Origin: Cheiracanthium punctorium
Taxonomy: Eukaryota; Arthropoda; Arachnida; Araneae; Cheiracanthiidae
Length of the DNA: 64,000 bases
NCBI GenBank assembly: GCA_038373885.1
Contig: JAWZYV010018234.1
Location: 434,001-498,000, forward strand
Direction of reading: 5' to 3'
The translations under genes were made by a program, and so were the position numbers. Below the pieces are notes generated by a model. The model was not told the origin of the DNA, ran no database searches, and saw nothing but the letters and a program-made list of their open reading frames with translations. Positions 1 to 11,628 of this stretch are shown piece after piece. Positions within the stretch are counted from its first letter, which is position 1. Every line of letters begins with the position of its first letter.

Positions 1-1020
1 GTTATATGTCTTTTGTAGATAATAATTTCATGGGGAAAAACACCCTCCATGTATAAATTTGTATATAATAATTACAGAATGATTTTTTAAAAAGAAACCA
101 TTCATTTATTAATTTGTGCAGAGTAATCGTTGCTTGAAAATAAAAACCAATGGAATTCAATCATCTTGTTAGAGAACTTTTTTTTTAGATTATTCTTTTA
201 ATTAGCCTCCCCTCCCCCCCACTGATCTCTGTTGTCAATATAGATATTCGGTTTCATAGTTCTGATAATCGTTTTTTTTTTTTGTAAATATTAAGATAGC
301 TTAAAAATGAGGTTTTAATTGCAAGTGAGTTTTAATGTCTAATTCATAGTTACGCAGAATCCAGAATTATGAATAAAGTATTCAAGTATGCTATCACATT
401 ATTTTTCATGGAAGTTACTAAAAAATTTCATACTTATTTAGAATGTCTGGCTATAATTATTATACTGTTTTAAATAGTTGATGCAAGTATGCTTACTTTG
501 TATTTTATGTTCTAATTGCGTACTTAATAATTGTGATTTTTTGTTTACTTATAATATTGGCTACATTTCATCAAAATGGATGAATACGTATGTAATTAAA
601 CCTTATGGATATTTCATATTTTTCTCTTAAATAAATTAATATTTATAAATAAAATGTTTCATCGGTTATTAAAAATGCTTCTTTCACCATAAGCCAAGTT
701 ATACGAACGTAAATGAATGATCTACTGGACCGATTTCGCTAATACAACGCTGGGTCTCAGCGGAGCATTCAAAGATCCATGTTGAGAAACAACTCTGGTC
801 ACGATTCTTCTCTCTTGTCTCTTCTTTTTGATGGTGTGAATGAACAGGTTGAACTCGAGTTCCCGATTAAATATGAAACCCATATCTCATACACTAGAAC
901 GAGAGGGGAGACAAACAGGCTTCACTATAATTATCCCGTCCCCAATTGAAGCTTTTATGAATTCACTATTCATCACATTGGGGCTGCTTAAATAGATTAA
1001 AATTTTATTTGAGCAACATG

Positions 1021-1031
1021 TGTGCGTGTGC

Positions 1032-1071
<40 letters not shown>
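1021..1071. repeat. (GT)n/(GC)n microsatellite
   Basis: An alternating purine-pyrimidine run: GT/GC-rich at the left, pure GC in the middle, then about eleven GT units. Such alternating tracts can adopt Z-DNA; that is general knowledge, not shown here. Confidence 0.95.
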
Positions 1072-1080
<9 letters not shown>

Positions 1081-1365
1081 TCGAATTCATTTCTAACAAA
1101 ATTGAAATCTTTATTTTCGAAAACATGCTTGTTACATTTACGCAATTCCGGAAATAAATAAATAAAAAGAAATATTTTTTCGATGTCATGTCACATTATA
1201 TATGCGGATTAAATCTGAATTTTTATCTCTTCAAATGCACAAATGAGTTAATATGGTAACTAATATATGTACTAATACGGTAATATGTAACTAATTGTTA
1301 TTATTAATATTAACTTTCAATAAAATAGTATTAATGTTACTAAAAATATGGTAACAAAATCGCGG

Positions 1366-1478
1366 TCCTTAATTTTGCGAAGCCTCGCAAGACGTCTCGC
1401 TTCTCACGAAACGAGACAGGCAATTTCTCTGCGAGACGAGACGAGACAGCCCTGTTTCTCGTCTCCCGTCCATCCCCA
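1366..1478. repeat. Degenerate hAT-like MITE fragment (CGAGAC-rich)
   Basis: This block repeats the words GCGAGAC, CGAGACGAGAC and CTCGTCTC and ends in CCGTCCATCCCC. It resembles the better-preserved MITE at 24004-24134, which shares the GCGAGACGAGACA word and a CATCCCTA end. No clear terminal duplication remains, so it is called a relic by similarity only. Confidence 0.4.
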
Positions 1479-2939
1479 AAAATGAATAATAATAATGATA
1501 AAAAAAACTTTTATGAAACTTTAAGAAAAATTTCTTAAACACAGAATTAAAAAAGCAAAATTTTTCAAAATTGTCATTTTCTGCAAAATTTTTCGATTTT
1601 TAAGAATTTTTTCCTAAAGTTTCGTAACTGATACAGGTTTGTCGTTCGTTTCAGTGTACAATAAAGCTTGTAGAGACCTAAAAGTTCTGAAGCGCCTTAT
1701 ATAGTAGGGTTTTTTTTTTCATATTTATGCATCAAAATCACACGATTTTTCGGAAACATACCGTTAGTCTTGTACTCAAAGAGCCGACGTCTTCCTTTCT
1801 CCCGGTTGGATCCCAATAATTTGATTTTTCCTAATTAATTGACGGTATACAGCCAAAAGCATGTTTTATTAACATTTCTGTGTTACAAGAGCAATTTCAT
1901 ATTTGGTTTGGTATGACCAGGGCCATTAAAAAGCCCACTTGCAAGAAATATTGGTGGCATAAGCAAAGGGTACCTCCCCTGAAAATTTTGTGGCGCGCAC
2001 ACCCTATTCAAGAGTAAAACAAGAAAAGCTTTTTCTCTTATTTTACATTTTTATAAAAAATGATTTTGAAGCACACGATTTTCTAAACAATGTTGAGGTG
2101 CACGTCCCTTCTCCTAGTAGTCCCCTTGACTGGAGAAGGGAGGGGGCACGTCCTCTCCCCTCTCCTGTAGAATTTTATCTACGATTCTACTTCTTCACTG
2201 GCGCTATTGCCCCGTATGGGCCCTGGCCTTCCTCAGAATTCCATTCCTTGCCGTACTGTATTGAACATGACCTAAAAAAATTTCCAAACTATTAAAATGT
2301 ATTTATGAAATGTTGTACTGTTAAAAAGATCATATCAGAGATGGAATAAAAGTCCCAATAGTGAAATTTTAAAATTATTAAACATTATATATATATATAT
2401 ATTGTTGAGTTCATTTTTCCATAAGTTATAATTTTTAACAGGTTATAATCTTTTTTTTTTTTTTTTGACTACCCAAAACATATCTGAAACCTCTTTGTCT
2501 CAAGTTTGTAGGCAAGCAAAATTTGTTCAATGTGTTTCAGATGCAATACTATGAAATCTGTTAAAGTTAGTCATGCATAAGAATTACTCAAAATAAATAA
2601 AGAAAGAAAATCTGAAAAAAAAAAATATATATATAAAATCAGTCACGCGTCTAATTTATGCTTTTCCAGGTTCAAATATTTAATTTTCAATTTTAATTCC
2701 CCACTGATGCATGCATTACTTATTACTCACGCCCAAAATTTTGCTAATGATTTGTTACATTTTAGTAATAATTTATTCCCGAAGAAGATAATGGTCATAA
2801 TGCACTACCAGAAAGCATTTATAACAGGGGTCAAAGCAAATAGCGGCAACCATGGCAAATGCCGCGAGATTAGCTCAAATAGCCGCGATAATCAACAGTG
2901 CTTGTGGTAAGTTTAGCTGATGCGAGTATTTATGACTTG

Positions 2940-2970
<31 letters not shown>

Positions 2971-3286
2971 CCTGTTTCAGAGATGTATTTTAAAGTTACA
3001 TATCAAATTGCAGAATACTTGCGAGAAAAGTGAAGCATACTTATTTATTTATTTTTGCTCTTCTCATTGAATTATTAATTCAATTTTTTTTAATTTAAGC
3101 GAAAAAACTGCAACTGAGAATTCACCGTTATTACGAAAATTTTAAAAGATCTTGCCTTGAGCTCAATATTTTTTGCTGTCAGCATTCAGAATGGTATTTC
3201 AAGTCCTGGTTCATAGCAGTTGTTTTTCTGAATGTGCTCAACCAATCAGTGAATATTTAGTTTCAAGCTAGATTTAGGCTTGTAAG

Positions 3287-4597
3287 CAGGGTTAGTTCTG
3301 CCATATGTGCAAGGAGGGCACAGCGCGAGGGCAGACAAATTCTACTCCCTGTTTTTATTCTATAGACTGCGTTAATACTGCTATTACTGAAAACTAAGGT
3401 TATAGTTAAAAAGTTTTTTAATTTAATCGTATTATCACACCTATTTCGTTTTGAAAGACTTCAGTTACTGCAATATTTACGCATAATTTTAACTACCTCT
3501 ATACTGATACGCACTCCGATAAGAAAACTGAAAGTAAATGAAGCTGCATTAATCTTGGCCAGCATTTGGGAGGGTGAAAAGCAGTCTCGACTGGACTGCT
3601 GTGGGACCGTGTACGTAAAACTTGTCCTTACTCCAGTGTTCCCCATGTTCAAACGATACCTGTGGGGGGGGGATGCAGATCATCAGGTGCTAGGTCTCTC
3701 ATCTAGAATTAGTTCAAAATGAGGAGACCACTCATTGGAGGTAACGCTTGTCCCCCTATTGGTCGCCTCCATAATGAAATGATCAACATCTCCGCCCCTA
3801 ATGTCTGTCAAGTCTAGAAACTGACCCGGCCATTTGGCAGCGAAAAAATATCAATAAAATAGTGATATGCATAAGCTAATAGCTGAATTCTCAGAAAATA
3901 AAACTCACTAAATTTACTTCTTGTAAATTTTATGAATAGTTTTTTTTCCTACTTATATTTTCTCATTTTTGTTAACCCTCTCGTCACCCTGAACCTCATA
4001 TGAGGCTCCTACTTCAAATAGCAATACTTAGAGAGAAAACAATTGAATTTAGTATTTTTTTCTTTCAGTGATATCAATATCATTAATTCAAGTAAAAAGT
4101 ATATGAGGCTTTTGACTAGATGCATAAATCGTGCCTAGATTGCAGTACTAGTCAATATCATTTTTTACAGTTTTCGCTTCTTTGTTTCAGGAGAAAAATT
4201 AAGAAAATATTTACGCTGCTTTTTTACCGTTTTTTTTCTTTTTTTAAAGGTAAGTATAGTTTTTTTCTTATTCCTCAACCTTTACCTAATATGTGCATCC
4301 TTTTAAATTAATTTTAACATAACAAAATGTTTCGAAAATGCAGAAATTATTATTAGAAAAATCTAATATTAATCGACATTAGAAAAAAATATTTTTGCAT
4401 GATTTATAATAGTATTTCAGATGCATTAAATGCTAGACAGATTTTTTTTTCTCTGATTTTTCATAATTCGGTGACGAGAGGGTTAAATAATAATTTTACT
4501 TTCATACTTTGCAATTTTAGTTTCTTTATTTAATGGATAAAGGCGGACAAACAATAACTGCCCACGGACGTCAATAAAATATCTAGAATCGGCCCTG
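3287..4597. mobile_element. hAT-like non-autonomous element with 8-bp TSD
   Basis: The element starts CAGGGTTAG and ends CGGCCCTG, the CAG..CTG form common to hAT termini. It is flanked by CTTGTAAG (3279-3286) and CTTGCAAG (4598-4605), an 8-bp target duplication with one mismatch. No transposase reading frame remains. A complete piggyBac-type MITE is inserted inside it at 3976-4482, so this hAT element is the older of the two. Confidence 0.7.
3976..4482. mobile_element. piggyBac-type MITE, copy 1
   Basis: A 507-bp element bounded by the inverted repeats CCCTCTCGTCACC and GGTGACGAGAGGG, flanked on both sides by TTAA (3972-3975 and 4483-4486). The TTAA target and CCC..GGG ends are the signature of the piggyBac superfamily. 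No transposase is encoded. A second, nearly identical copy lies at 28921-29430, which confirms the boundaries. Confidence 0.9.
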
Positions 4598-5486
4598 CTT
4601 GCAAGTGAAGAAAAACAGAGTATTCTTTTTCTCCTTTCTTTCTTCTTAGGTGGTTGGAGAGAGAGTGAGAAAGACTTAATGCATAACTAAATAATCATTT
4701 ATTTCATCGTGGTTTTTGTCTGAGACACAAGTGATATTCTAGAGCTAAATCTACCCAGCATTTAATTCAAGGCTGTTGCGCCTAATAAGAAATTACAACG
4801 AATTTCAATACGCGCGCTCTAACATACGATGCATTCATCCAACAATGCAGAATTTTTCAGGCTTTTTTCTTACCTTTTATTTTTCTTTACTTACCTACCC
4901 TGATTACATAAGCCACCATTGTAAATCGTTTTGCATTTGTCTTATCAAACTTCGCTATCTGCTTTCCTTTTTGTTCTTTTCACTGGTTTTACTTTAATGA
5001 GCAATAGGTCATTAATATTATACAGGATAATTGAAACTTTGGATGCTGATTCTTTATTTTACATTTCACAAGCAACTAAGATGAGGACTGACAGCAACTC
5101 AGGCACGTAATCAATAAAATAATTACAATAATGAGGAGTAGGGGAAGGAAGCAAAAGAAAAGTACAGAATTTCTCGTAGTGTAAGATCGGGGTGGACACC
5201 ACACAGGCCTTGGCTATCGAACGGGCATTTGGGACCCGTGCCTTGGCCTCCTATGTGCTAGAAAACCAGAGATTGTGTTTAGACTAAGTGTACAAATTTA
5301 TAGAGGCTATATATAGGGCCATAAAATTTAAGTACCTTGGGTACAAAAATGTTATAGTCAGGGACTTAGGTGGATATAAGCCTTTGACCCTGCCCTTGTT
5401 CTTTCTTATGCAGGCTCTGTCCTATGTTCTGGCATATCAAGAATTATAACTTATTCAACGAACTGTTGGACGGATTGAAATAATTT

Positions 5487-5570
5487 GTAAAATAACACTC
5501 ATAAAAGGTACTCATCGTTCTTTTAGCACCTTGTTTTGGACGAAAAAATCACGTCCTTCATCAGCAGCAC
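5487..5570 (-). repeat. Penelope-like 3' end relic with degenerate hammerhead fold
   Basis: On the minus strand CTGATGA (5558-5564) is followed by a GGACG..CGTCC hairpin (5552-5556 with 5538-5542), then AAAAC where a hammerhead has GAAAC. The downstream tail, TTTTATGAGTGTTATTTTAC, closely matches the tail of the relic at 6663-6707. The shared order of hammerhead-like core then AT-rich tail marks the same family. One core base is lost (GAAA to AAAA), so it is probably inactive. Confidence 0.45.
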
Positions 5571-6662
5571 GGACGTCGCAAGCTATGGGAACCAGGGGAC
5601 ACATCCCCACAATGTTTTAACAAGGGGAGGACAGAGGGGGACCGAGGAATACTGTATAATTTTCGTTTAAAATGCTCAAACAGTTTGGAAAAAAAAAGCA
5701 GATAGCCGAAGTCACATCCCAAAGCAACTTTTTCTTTCACTTCGAAGTGGGTGCATATTTTTTTAAAGACTGCTGGTTAATAGTATCGGAGTCGGATGCT
5801 CCCCTAGGAAGAACCTTACACGATGCTTTTTTACCTTAATGTCTGCTCAAGGCATTAGGTTTATTCTTCTTATCCGCGTAATTTCTTTTAAAGACCGCGC
5901 AAACTGTACAGTCGCTCTTCGGTTTGGTATCGAGAAGAGTGGGTTTCAAATTTCAGGCTTCTGCCATGTCCGAACACTCGAAGATGCCTCACAAAAGGCT
6001 TCCGTCCATTTCCTTCAGAGGAATAAAAACACAGACCTATTTACATAGTGGATTACATTATTATAGTGGATTACAGTGGATTACATTTCCACTTCAAGGA
6101 AGTGAAAAAATTCAATAAATTCGAAGTTTATTTGATTTCAATTGCTCGATATAACTTCACTAGTCTTTGAAAATTTCTCTATAACGAATTTTGTTTTGGC
6201 TATTGTAAAAATTCTCAATTGTAACGAAATTTTGTAACAGTTAAACGATTTCGCTGGTCTCTTGGACCGTTTCTGCATTTTTAGAAATAAAGATTTCTTA
6301 ATCGATTGATTCATTTTCCGTTTTAACTGACGAAAGAAACGACAATTACAGAATTCTTATGTAGGTACATACCAAATAGAATATTCCCAATTCAAAAAAG
6401 AAAAAGAAAAGGGAAATTATATGTTGCAGGCTTTTTCACACTAAAAAGTATCAATCCAAAACGCACGCAAATGTGAAATAGTAACACCGTATCATCTCAT
6501 GCATGAGAAAAGAATGAAAGGAAAAAGAAAAGAAAAGAAAAAAACTTTTATTACGTTCTTCTCCAAAAAAGCACGTATAAGATTTTATAGTATCCTGTAT
6601 ATTTTTCAAATTATTCAATATAAATATTTTAGTGTCCAAAAAGGAATGATAAATCATAAAGT

Positions 6663-7076
6663 AATTAAAACTTTGTAAAATAACACACATAAAAGTTACT
6701 TGTCAGGCTAGACACGTGTTTCGATCGAAAAAAATTTCGATCTTCATCAATAGCAATCCAAGTACATTCACAGATCAGTATGTGAATGGACTTGGAGATC
6801 AATTCTCCCCCAGTTGTGTTTCCGAAATCGTCTATGGTTAGCAGTCGACTGACCATAACCAGTTGCTTGGATATGGACTACACTAACAATTTCGGAGGTC
6901 ATCGGGAGGTCGTTTAGCCAATCGCAAGAACCCTTTAATATTCCATCTCAAGTAATCTCAAGGCGGGGCAGAGTTAACCATCGACGATCTTTAACAACCG
7001 GAGAAGAATTGAGCTCTTGAATCGCTACTACCCTGACAAGTAACTTTTATGTGTGTTATTTTACTAAGTTTTAATT
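6663..7076. repeat. Penelope-like terminal unit with 45-bp inverted repeat
   Basis: The arms 6663-6707 and 7032-7076 are inverted copies of a 45-bp sequence with a single mismatch, separated by 324 bp. The arm is the tail that follows the hammerhead-like fold on the minus strand at 6707-6754. Inverted terminal arrangements are known in Penelope-like retroelements. The interior encodes no recognised domain. The arm identity implies fairly recent origin or pairing-driven correction. Confidence 0.55.
6707..6754 (-). ncRNA. Hammerhead-ribozyme-like motif (type I, short stem III)
   Basis: On the minus strand the order is GCTA (stem I), TTGATGA (core), a GATCGAAA/TTTCGATC hairpin (stem II, 8 bp), GAAAC, loop ACGT, GTC, then TAGC (stem I, pairing perfectly with GCTA). 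This is the hammerhead layout with the usual GUC cleavage triplet and a two-pair stem III, as reported for Penelope-like elements. Two deviations are visible: core C3 is U (TTGATGA for CTGATGA), and one extra A lies between the core and stem II. The C3 change would be expected to impair cleavage. The fold was worked out by eye. Confidence 0.55.
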
Positions 7077-7259
7077 ATTTTATCTTTTAAACACCAGTTC
7101 ATTTTTTTTTTTTTTTTTTTTTTTTTTTATGGATAAATCATGTGGATTGTAAATCACAAAATATTACTTGTGCATGCATTTCTGCGCAACTAAACTTAGC
7201 CTGCTCGCTCCTTTCATCTCAAAGAAACGTGGGTATAGAGATTCATATCTGTGTTCATC

Positions 7260-7745
7260 GTTGCTTCCCGACTTGGTCGGCTCTGTAATTCACAATTGTG
7301 TTCGGGCTCGGGCTCGTGAAAAATTTCTCTTTTATTGAACATACTGCTTGAAACAGATTTTAAAGAGTGATTCACGAGGAAAATAAAAGTACTTATAAAA
7401 AAAAAAAATAAATAAAAAAAATAGCTGTACGGGCGCCTAGAAGGTGCGTGAAGCTCTTTGGGTATTTTAGAACGGCGGTTTATATTCCTTAGTTAGTCAT
7501 GAGATCCGACATTTTTTGATAAAGGATGGATACAAAAAATTAGAAAGTGCATTGGGAGTTTGCAACTATATTTTTCTTTAATTTGCACAAACGGCAAAAT
7601 TTATTGTATTCTATCAATGAAGTAATTGAATTTTTTTTTTTTTTATCTTTAGCTGAAATTTCGGGCTCGGGCTCCGACTTAAATAATATTGCTCGGGTGC
7701 GGGCTTCAAAAAATGAGCCCGAACTCATCTCTAGCAAGGGATACG
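7260..7745. repeat. Low-copy repeat with GGGCTCGGGCTC words
   Basis: The left part carries TTCGGGCTCGGGCTCG and the right part TTTCGGGCTCGGGCTCC and GAGCCCGAACTCATCTCTA. The TAGAGATGAGTTCGGGCTC end (minus reading) looks like a hAT terminus, but the matching left end and target duplication could not be fixed. Confidence 0.3.
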
Positions 7746-8295
7746 CGTTTGACGCTCTGGGTCCAGTTTATCTGTATGACAGATTCTTGTCAATGTAAGC
7801 TGACCCGTTGCAGTTGCAAAAGTTTCTTCCTGAATACCCTCTAGTCGAAATGTTTGACATTTTATTAGGATATCCTGTATATCATTAAAAACAAGTCTAC
7901 ATACATAATAGTCTATCAGTATATTTAATCTTATATGTATGTGCTATTAATTTTTACATAATTTACTCTGAATAAATTGTTACAGTAGGAAAATAAATTA
8001 ACTTGACTGCGCTTCTATAAAATAGGTGTCTAGAGCAATCATAAAAGTAATTCCGACAGGTTTAATGCGCAACAAGTAACTTGCATTTGACATGCAGCTT
8101 TTTTTCTCAATTTCAGAATGTTTTTGCAGTGATACCATTGTTTTATTAATATTGACAGTATCTTTTGTGAAAAAAAGAACAAAAACAAAAAACATGTCTG
8201 GATTAATTCAAATAGAAATCAAAATAACTCTTTTAAATTCTACCCTCCTCTTTCTCATATGAGTTGAAATATGACGAGTTGATTATTTTAACTCA

Positions 8296-8345
<50 letters not shown>

Positions 8346-10332
8346 AACAACTATATTAGTGTTTTTAAAAGAATTGCTAAACATAAAAGAGGAAAAACGT
8401 TTTAATTACAAATATTACCGACTTATGCTCTGAAAACGTGTTTAAACTTGTTTTACTGTGACTTCTGGTGTCAAGGAAGGTTAGTCAAAATTTTAACTAC
8501 CTCTTTTATTTTATTTTTTTAATTATCATAACGCAGATTTTGAAATCGCTAACGTATTAACATAATATGCAGCTATATTTATTGCTTAATTTTTTTTTTC
8601 AATTGAAACAATATTTTAGGTCAACTCAAGCTGTATGTGTACAATGAAATTTATCTTAATGCCTGACTGTTTATTAAGCGGAAGAACATAGATATCAAAT
8701 TGCACCAAAACAGGTCATGCCGATTTTTTTAAATAACTTCCCGCTATTCTGAAAATCCAAGTTTTAGTTTGAAAACTTATTTTCAAAAGCCAAAACTTTG
8801 TATTTCAAGAAAAATAAAAAAAATATTGAAACTTCGCGAGCTTTCCTCTTACTTATGAACTGCGACCGAACGTCCTTTTAAAGTACACAAAAAATGACAA
8901 AGGAAAGTCCTACATTATTTTGATACATCGCATACTTTCTGATAAAAGTGGGTTGGCGGCATTCGTAACAACCAAGGAGAATTCTATACAAAAGAAATAG
9001 CACTGCTCGCTCGCTGCCAAGTTTCTCCCATTTCTGTTCGTAGAGGAGTGACGCAGCTATCGCTTGTTAGATAAATGATGCTTCCAGTATGATTACTTCA
9101 AGTACTATAATTATTTTTCGGATTTGATACGTTTTGTGGCACGTTACTATGTCTTTACTCACAGAGCGGGGCTTGTACATTATCCTTGTGCTTTGTACAA
9201 ATTTCAGAGCCGTGCGAAGCAACCCTGTTTCAAGATTCCTTTTTATAAAATACATCTTGTTATACCCATTCAAAAAGAATTGCAAAGCAAGTATGCTCGA
9301 AAAGGGAAGAAGAAACCGCTTTCCGCCTCTCTGTTGCTGGACATAACCATGATGGCCATAAAAGAGGTCAGTCTCTTGGTCCATTCGATGGAGTAAAAAA
9401 TAAAACTCCCACGGGTTATTCAATGGTTAGATCACAATTGCATCTCGAAAAAATTTTCATGTTTAACTTGAAGGGACCAGATTCCACATTTTGATGACGA
9501 TAGTTAATTTTTAAATCCACCTCTAAAATAAAACATGTCATGAAGTCTTCCTGCATTCTGTACACTAACAGTTAACTGTCGTACAAGAAATCTAATGTTT
9601 TATATGGGAGACTGGATTTGAAAGAAAATCGTATGAAACCCGAAAATATACATTTTAAAAGAAGTTTTCAGGATTGTTTTTAAAAATGATGTCACTTATA
9701 AACAGTTTTAAAAATTAACAAAATACAAATGAAGCTCAATAAAAGATGCAGAGAGAGACCAGAGAGTCTCTTCATAAACTCTGGTATGCACTTTTTTTTT
9801 TTACGAACAGTGAACCTTTAAGGTATATGAAACATTCAGAAATTTTTTTTAAATTTACATTATTTTGTTATATGTGCCAGACTTAAGCAGATTTTTCGAT
9901 ACAAAAAATTTGAAGATCTTTTCTACTAAAAGTCATACGTGGTTCATTGTTTGTATGAATGAATAATACAGTTTGTGGAAAAACGTTCTTTCTCTCTCTA
10001 TGACAAGACTTTGTTTTTTAAACTGTTTTTTTTCCAATAAAAATAATTTTAAAATTAATAATTAAATCGTATATTTTGAAATTGTACGATTTAAATGCAT
10101 ACATACACTCACAAATTAAAAATTGCCTTTTACGTATTTAAAAAAATTATTTGTTAGGAAAGCAAGGAAAAAAAAAACCCTTTTCTGTTGTTTTCAAATT
10201 ATTTTCATGTGGCACGAATGACACAGATTTTTTTATTTCAATCACAGGCTAAATATATTTATATGCTGTTTTTATATCGCGTAATCATGTACAACTGAGA
10301 ATTAAATAATAGTTATAATTTCATGAACGCAT
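7746..10332. other. Gene-free AT-rich stretch
   Basis: No recognisable gene. It contains a (TC)n tract at 8300-8339. A 118-codon frame at 9067-9423 (minus) has no domain I can name, overlaps frames on the other strand, and is not supported by flanking splice signals. Confidence 0.55.
8300..8339. repeat. (TC)n microsatellite
   Basis: An uninterrupted run of about twenty TC dinucleotides. Confidence 0.95.
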
Positions 10333-11628
10333 TAGGGTAGACGGGGGCAAAGGTCCGCACGGAGTAAAGAATCGCGTTTTTTTTATTATTTAGAAATCTA
10401 AATTATATATAGCCGCGATGATTTCTTCACGAGTTCCCAAATGACACTGGTTTTTAAAACAGAGAATCACGGATGTGCGATTGTCATTTTGCATACAATG
10501 AGGCAAATGAGGAGGTTTATGCGTATTTAGACGTAGTTTTTAAAAATGTTTGAACTTGTTTTTTACTCACAATTTTACAGATTATGTTTTAAGGTTTTTT
10601 TTTGTTGTTGTTGTTGTATGTGAAGCTAACCTAATAATGATCTTATTACTTTATGTTTCAAGTGATACGACTTTTGACCGAAACTCAGGAAAGCAATTTT
10701 TTCGTATCTTCATCAAATAGGGGTCAGAATCCGCATGTACGATGGGGTAAAGATCCGAACACTGATCTTTGCCCCTAATGGTTTGGGATTGTCAGTTTTG
10801 TTTGCTTGATCTTCGCATGTAGCGTCAAGTCCTGAGCCTTCCAATAACCATCATATTGTCCTAAGTTCTGGGCTTCCTAATGGTGATGTCCATCAGGGAA
10901 AAATCTATTGCCTGACATGCCCGGGGTATGTAAAATTTTCAACCAGGCATGTATTATTTATTTATTATTATTATGCCACTGATTTGGTTTGTGATTGCAA
11001 CATTTACATTCATATCAGTTCGTTTTAGCAATATGGTAAGTTTTTCTACGACCCTTGGAGATTTGAGTACCTTTGAGTTTGGTAACAGCCAACTGTCTTC
11101 CCCCTATTTTATAGGTTTCTCTAATTAAATTTAACTGACAGAGATTTTTTTTCTTTTTGTTGATCTGTTTTTATTAAAATAAGTTTACAATAGATACTTT
11201 AGAGATTGTTATCATATTAAATCAAAATTTTCCATGCAGTTCATAGCCAAAAAAAAAAAAAAAAAAAAAAAAAGGGGAAATTTAATTATACTCCACTAGT
11301 ATTGAAGTTGCTGATAGCAATCAACCTCACAACCTGACAAATAACAATTTTGCACCAAAATCAACTTTGCAAGGGGTTCCATTCTGAGTTTTGTGTCATG
11401 TCATGTCCACCACCGCGGATCTTTACCCCTTTAGATGGGGCAAAGATCCGAAAATACCAAAATCTGTAAAAGTTACTCCCAGTTGTTATGTATATTTTAG
11501 ATAAGAGTGATCATTTAAGACGACAGGTAAAGGTTTAAGCTATATTCTAATAAAAAGTTCATTACTTGTTGCAATTTTTCAGAAATGAATAATTCGAAAC
11601 CTCGGAACTTTGCCCCCCACCTATCCTA
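10333..11628. mobile_element. TA-flanked element with GGGGCAAAG inverted termini
   Basis: The left end reads TAGGGTAGACGGGGGCAAAG and the right end CTTTGCCCCCCACCTATCCTA, an imperfect inverted repeat of over 20 bp with TA at both borders. The core word, GGGGCAAAGATCCG or its complement, recurs inside near 10746, 10769, 11416 and 11435. No transposase frame is visible. The TA duplication suggests a Tc1/mariner-type or related cut-and-paste mover; the superfamily is not settled. Confidence 0.6.

Larger units (their letters stand above)
1..3278. other. Gene-free AT-rich stretch
   Basis: No coding region with a recognisable domain was found on either strand. Open frames here are short and biased toward poly-T/poly-A coding (runs of F or K). 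The stretch holds a GT/GC microsatellite near 1.02 kb, a degenerate hAT-like fragment near 1.4 kb and several homopolymer runs, the longest a T tract around 2946-2970. Confidence 0.6.

Noticed and set aside
887..1189. 100-codon minus frame over the GT/GC repeat
   Set aside because: Its HTHTHTRARARTHTH stretch is translated microsatellite.
9067..9423. 118-codon frame on the minus strand
   Set aside because: No domain, no splice context, and overlapping frames of similar quality on the other strand.
10648..10725. Possible further hammerhead-like motif (TTTGATGAAGATACG)
   Set aside because: A GATACG/CGTATC pairing exists, but the GAAA core is not where a hammerhead needs it.
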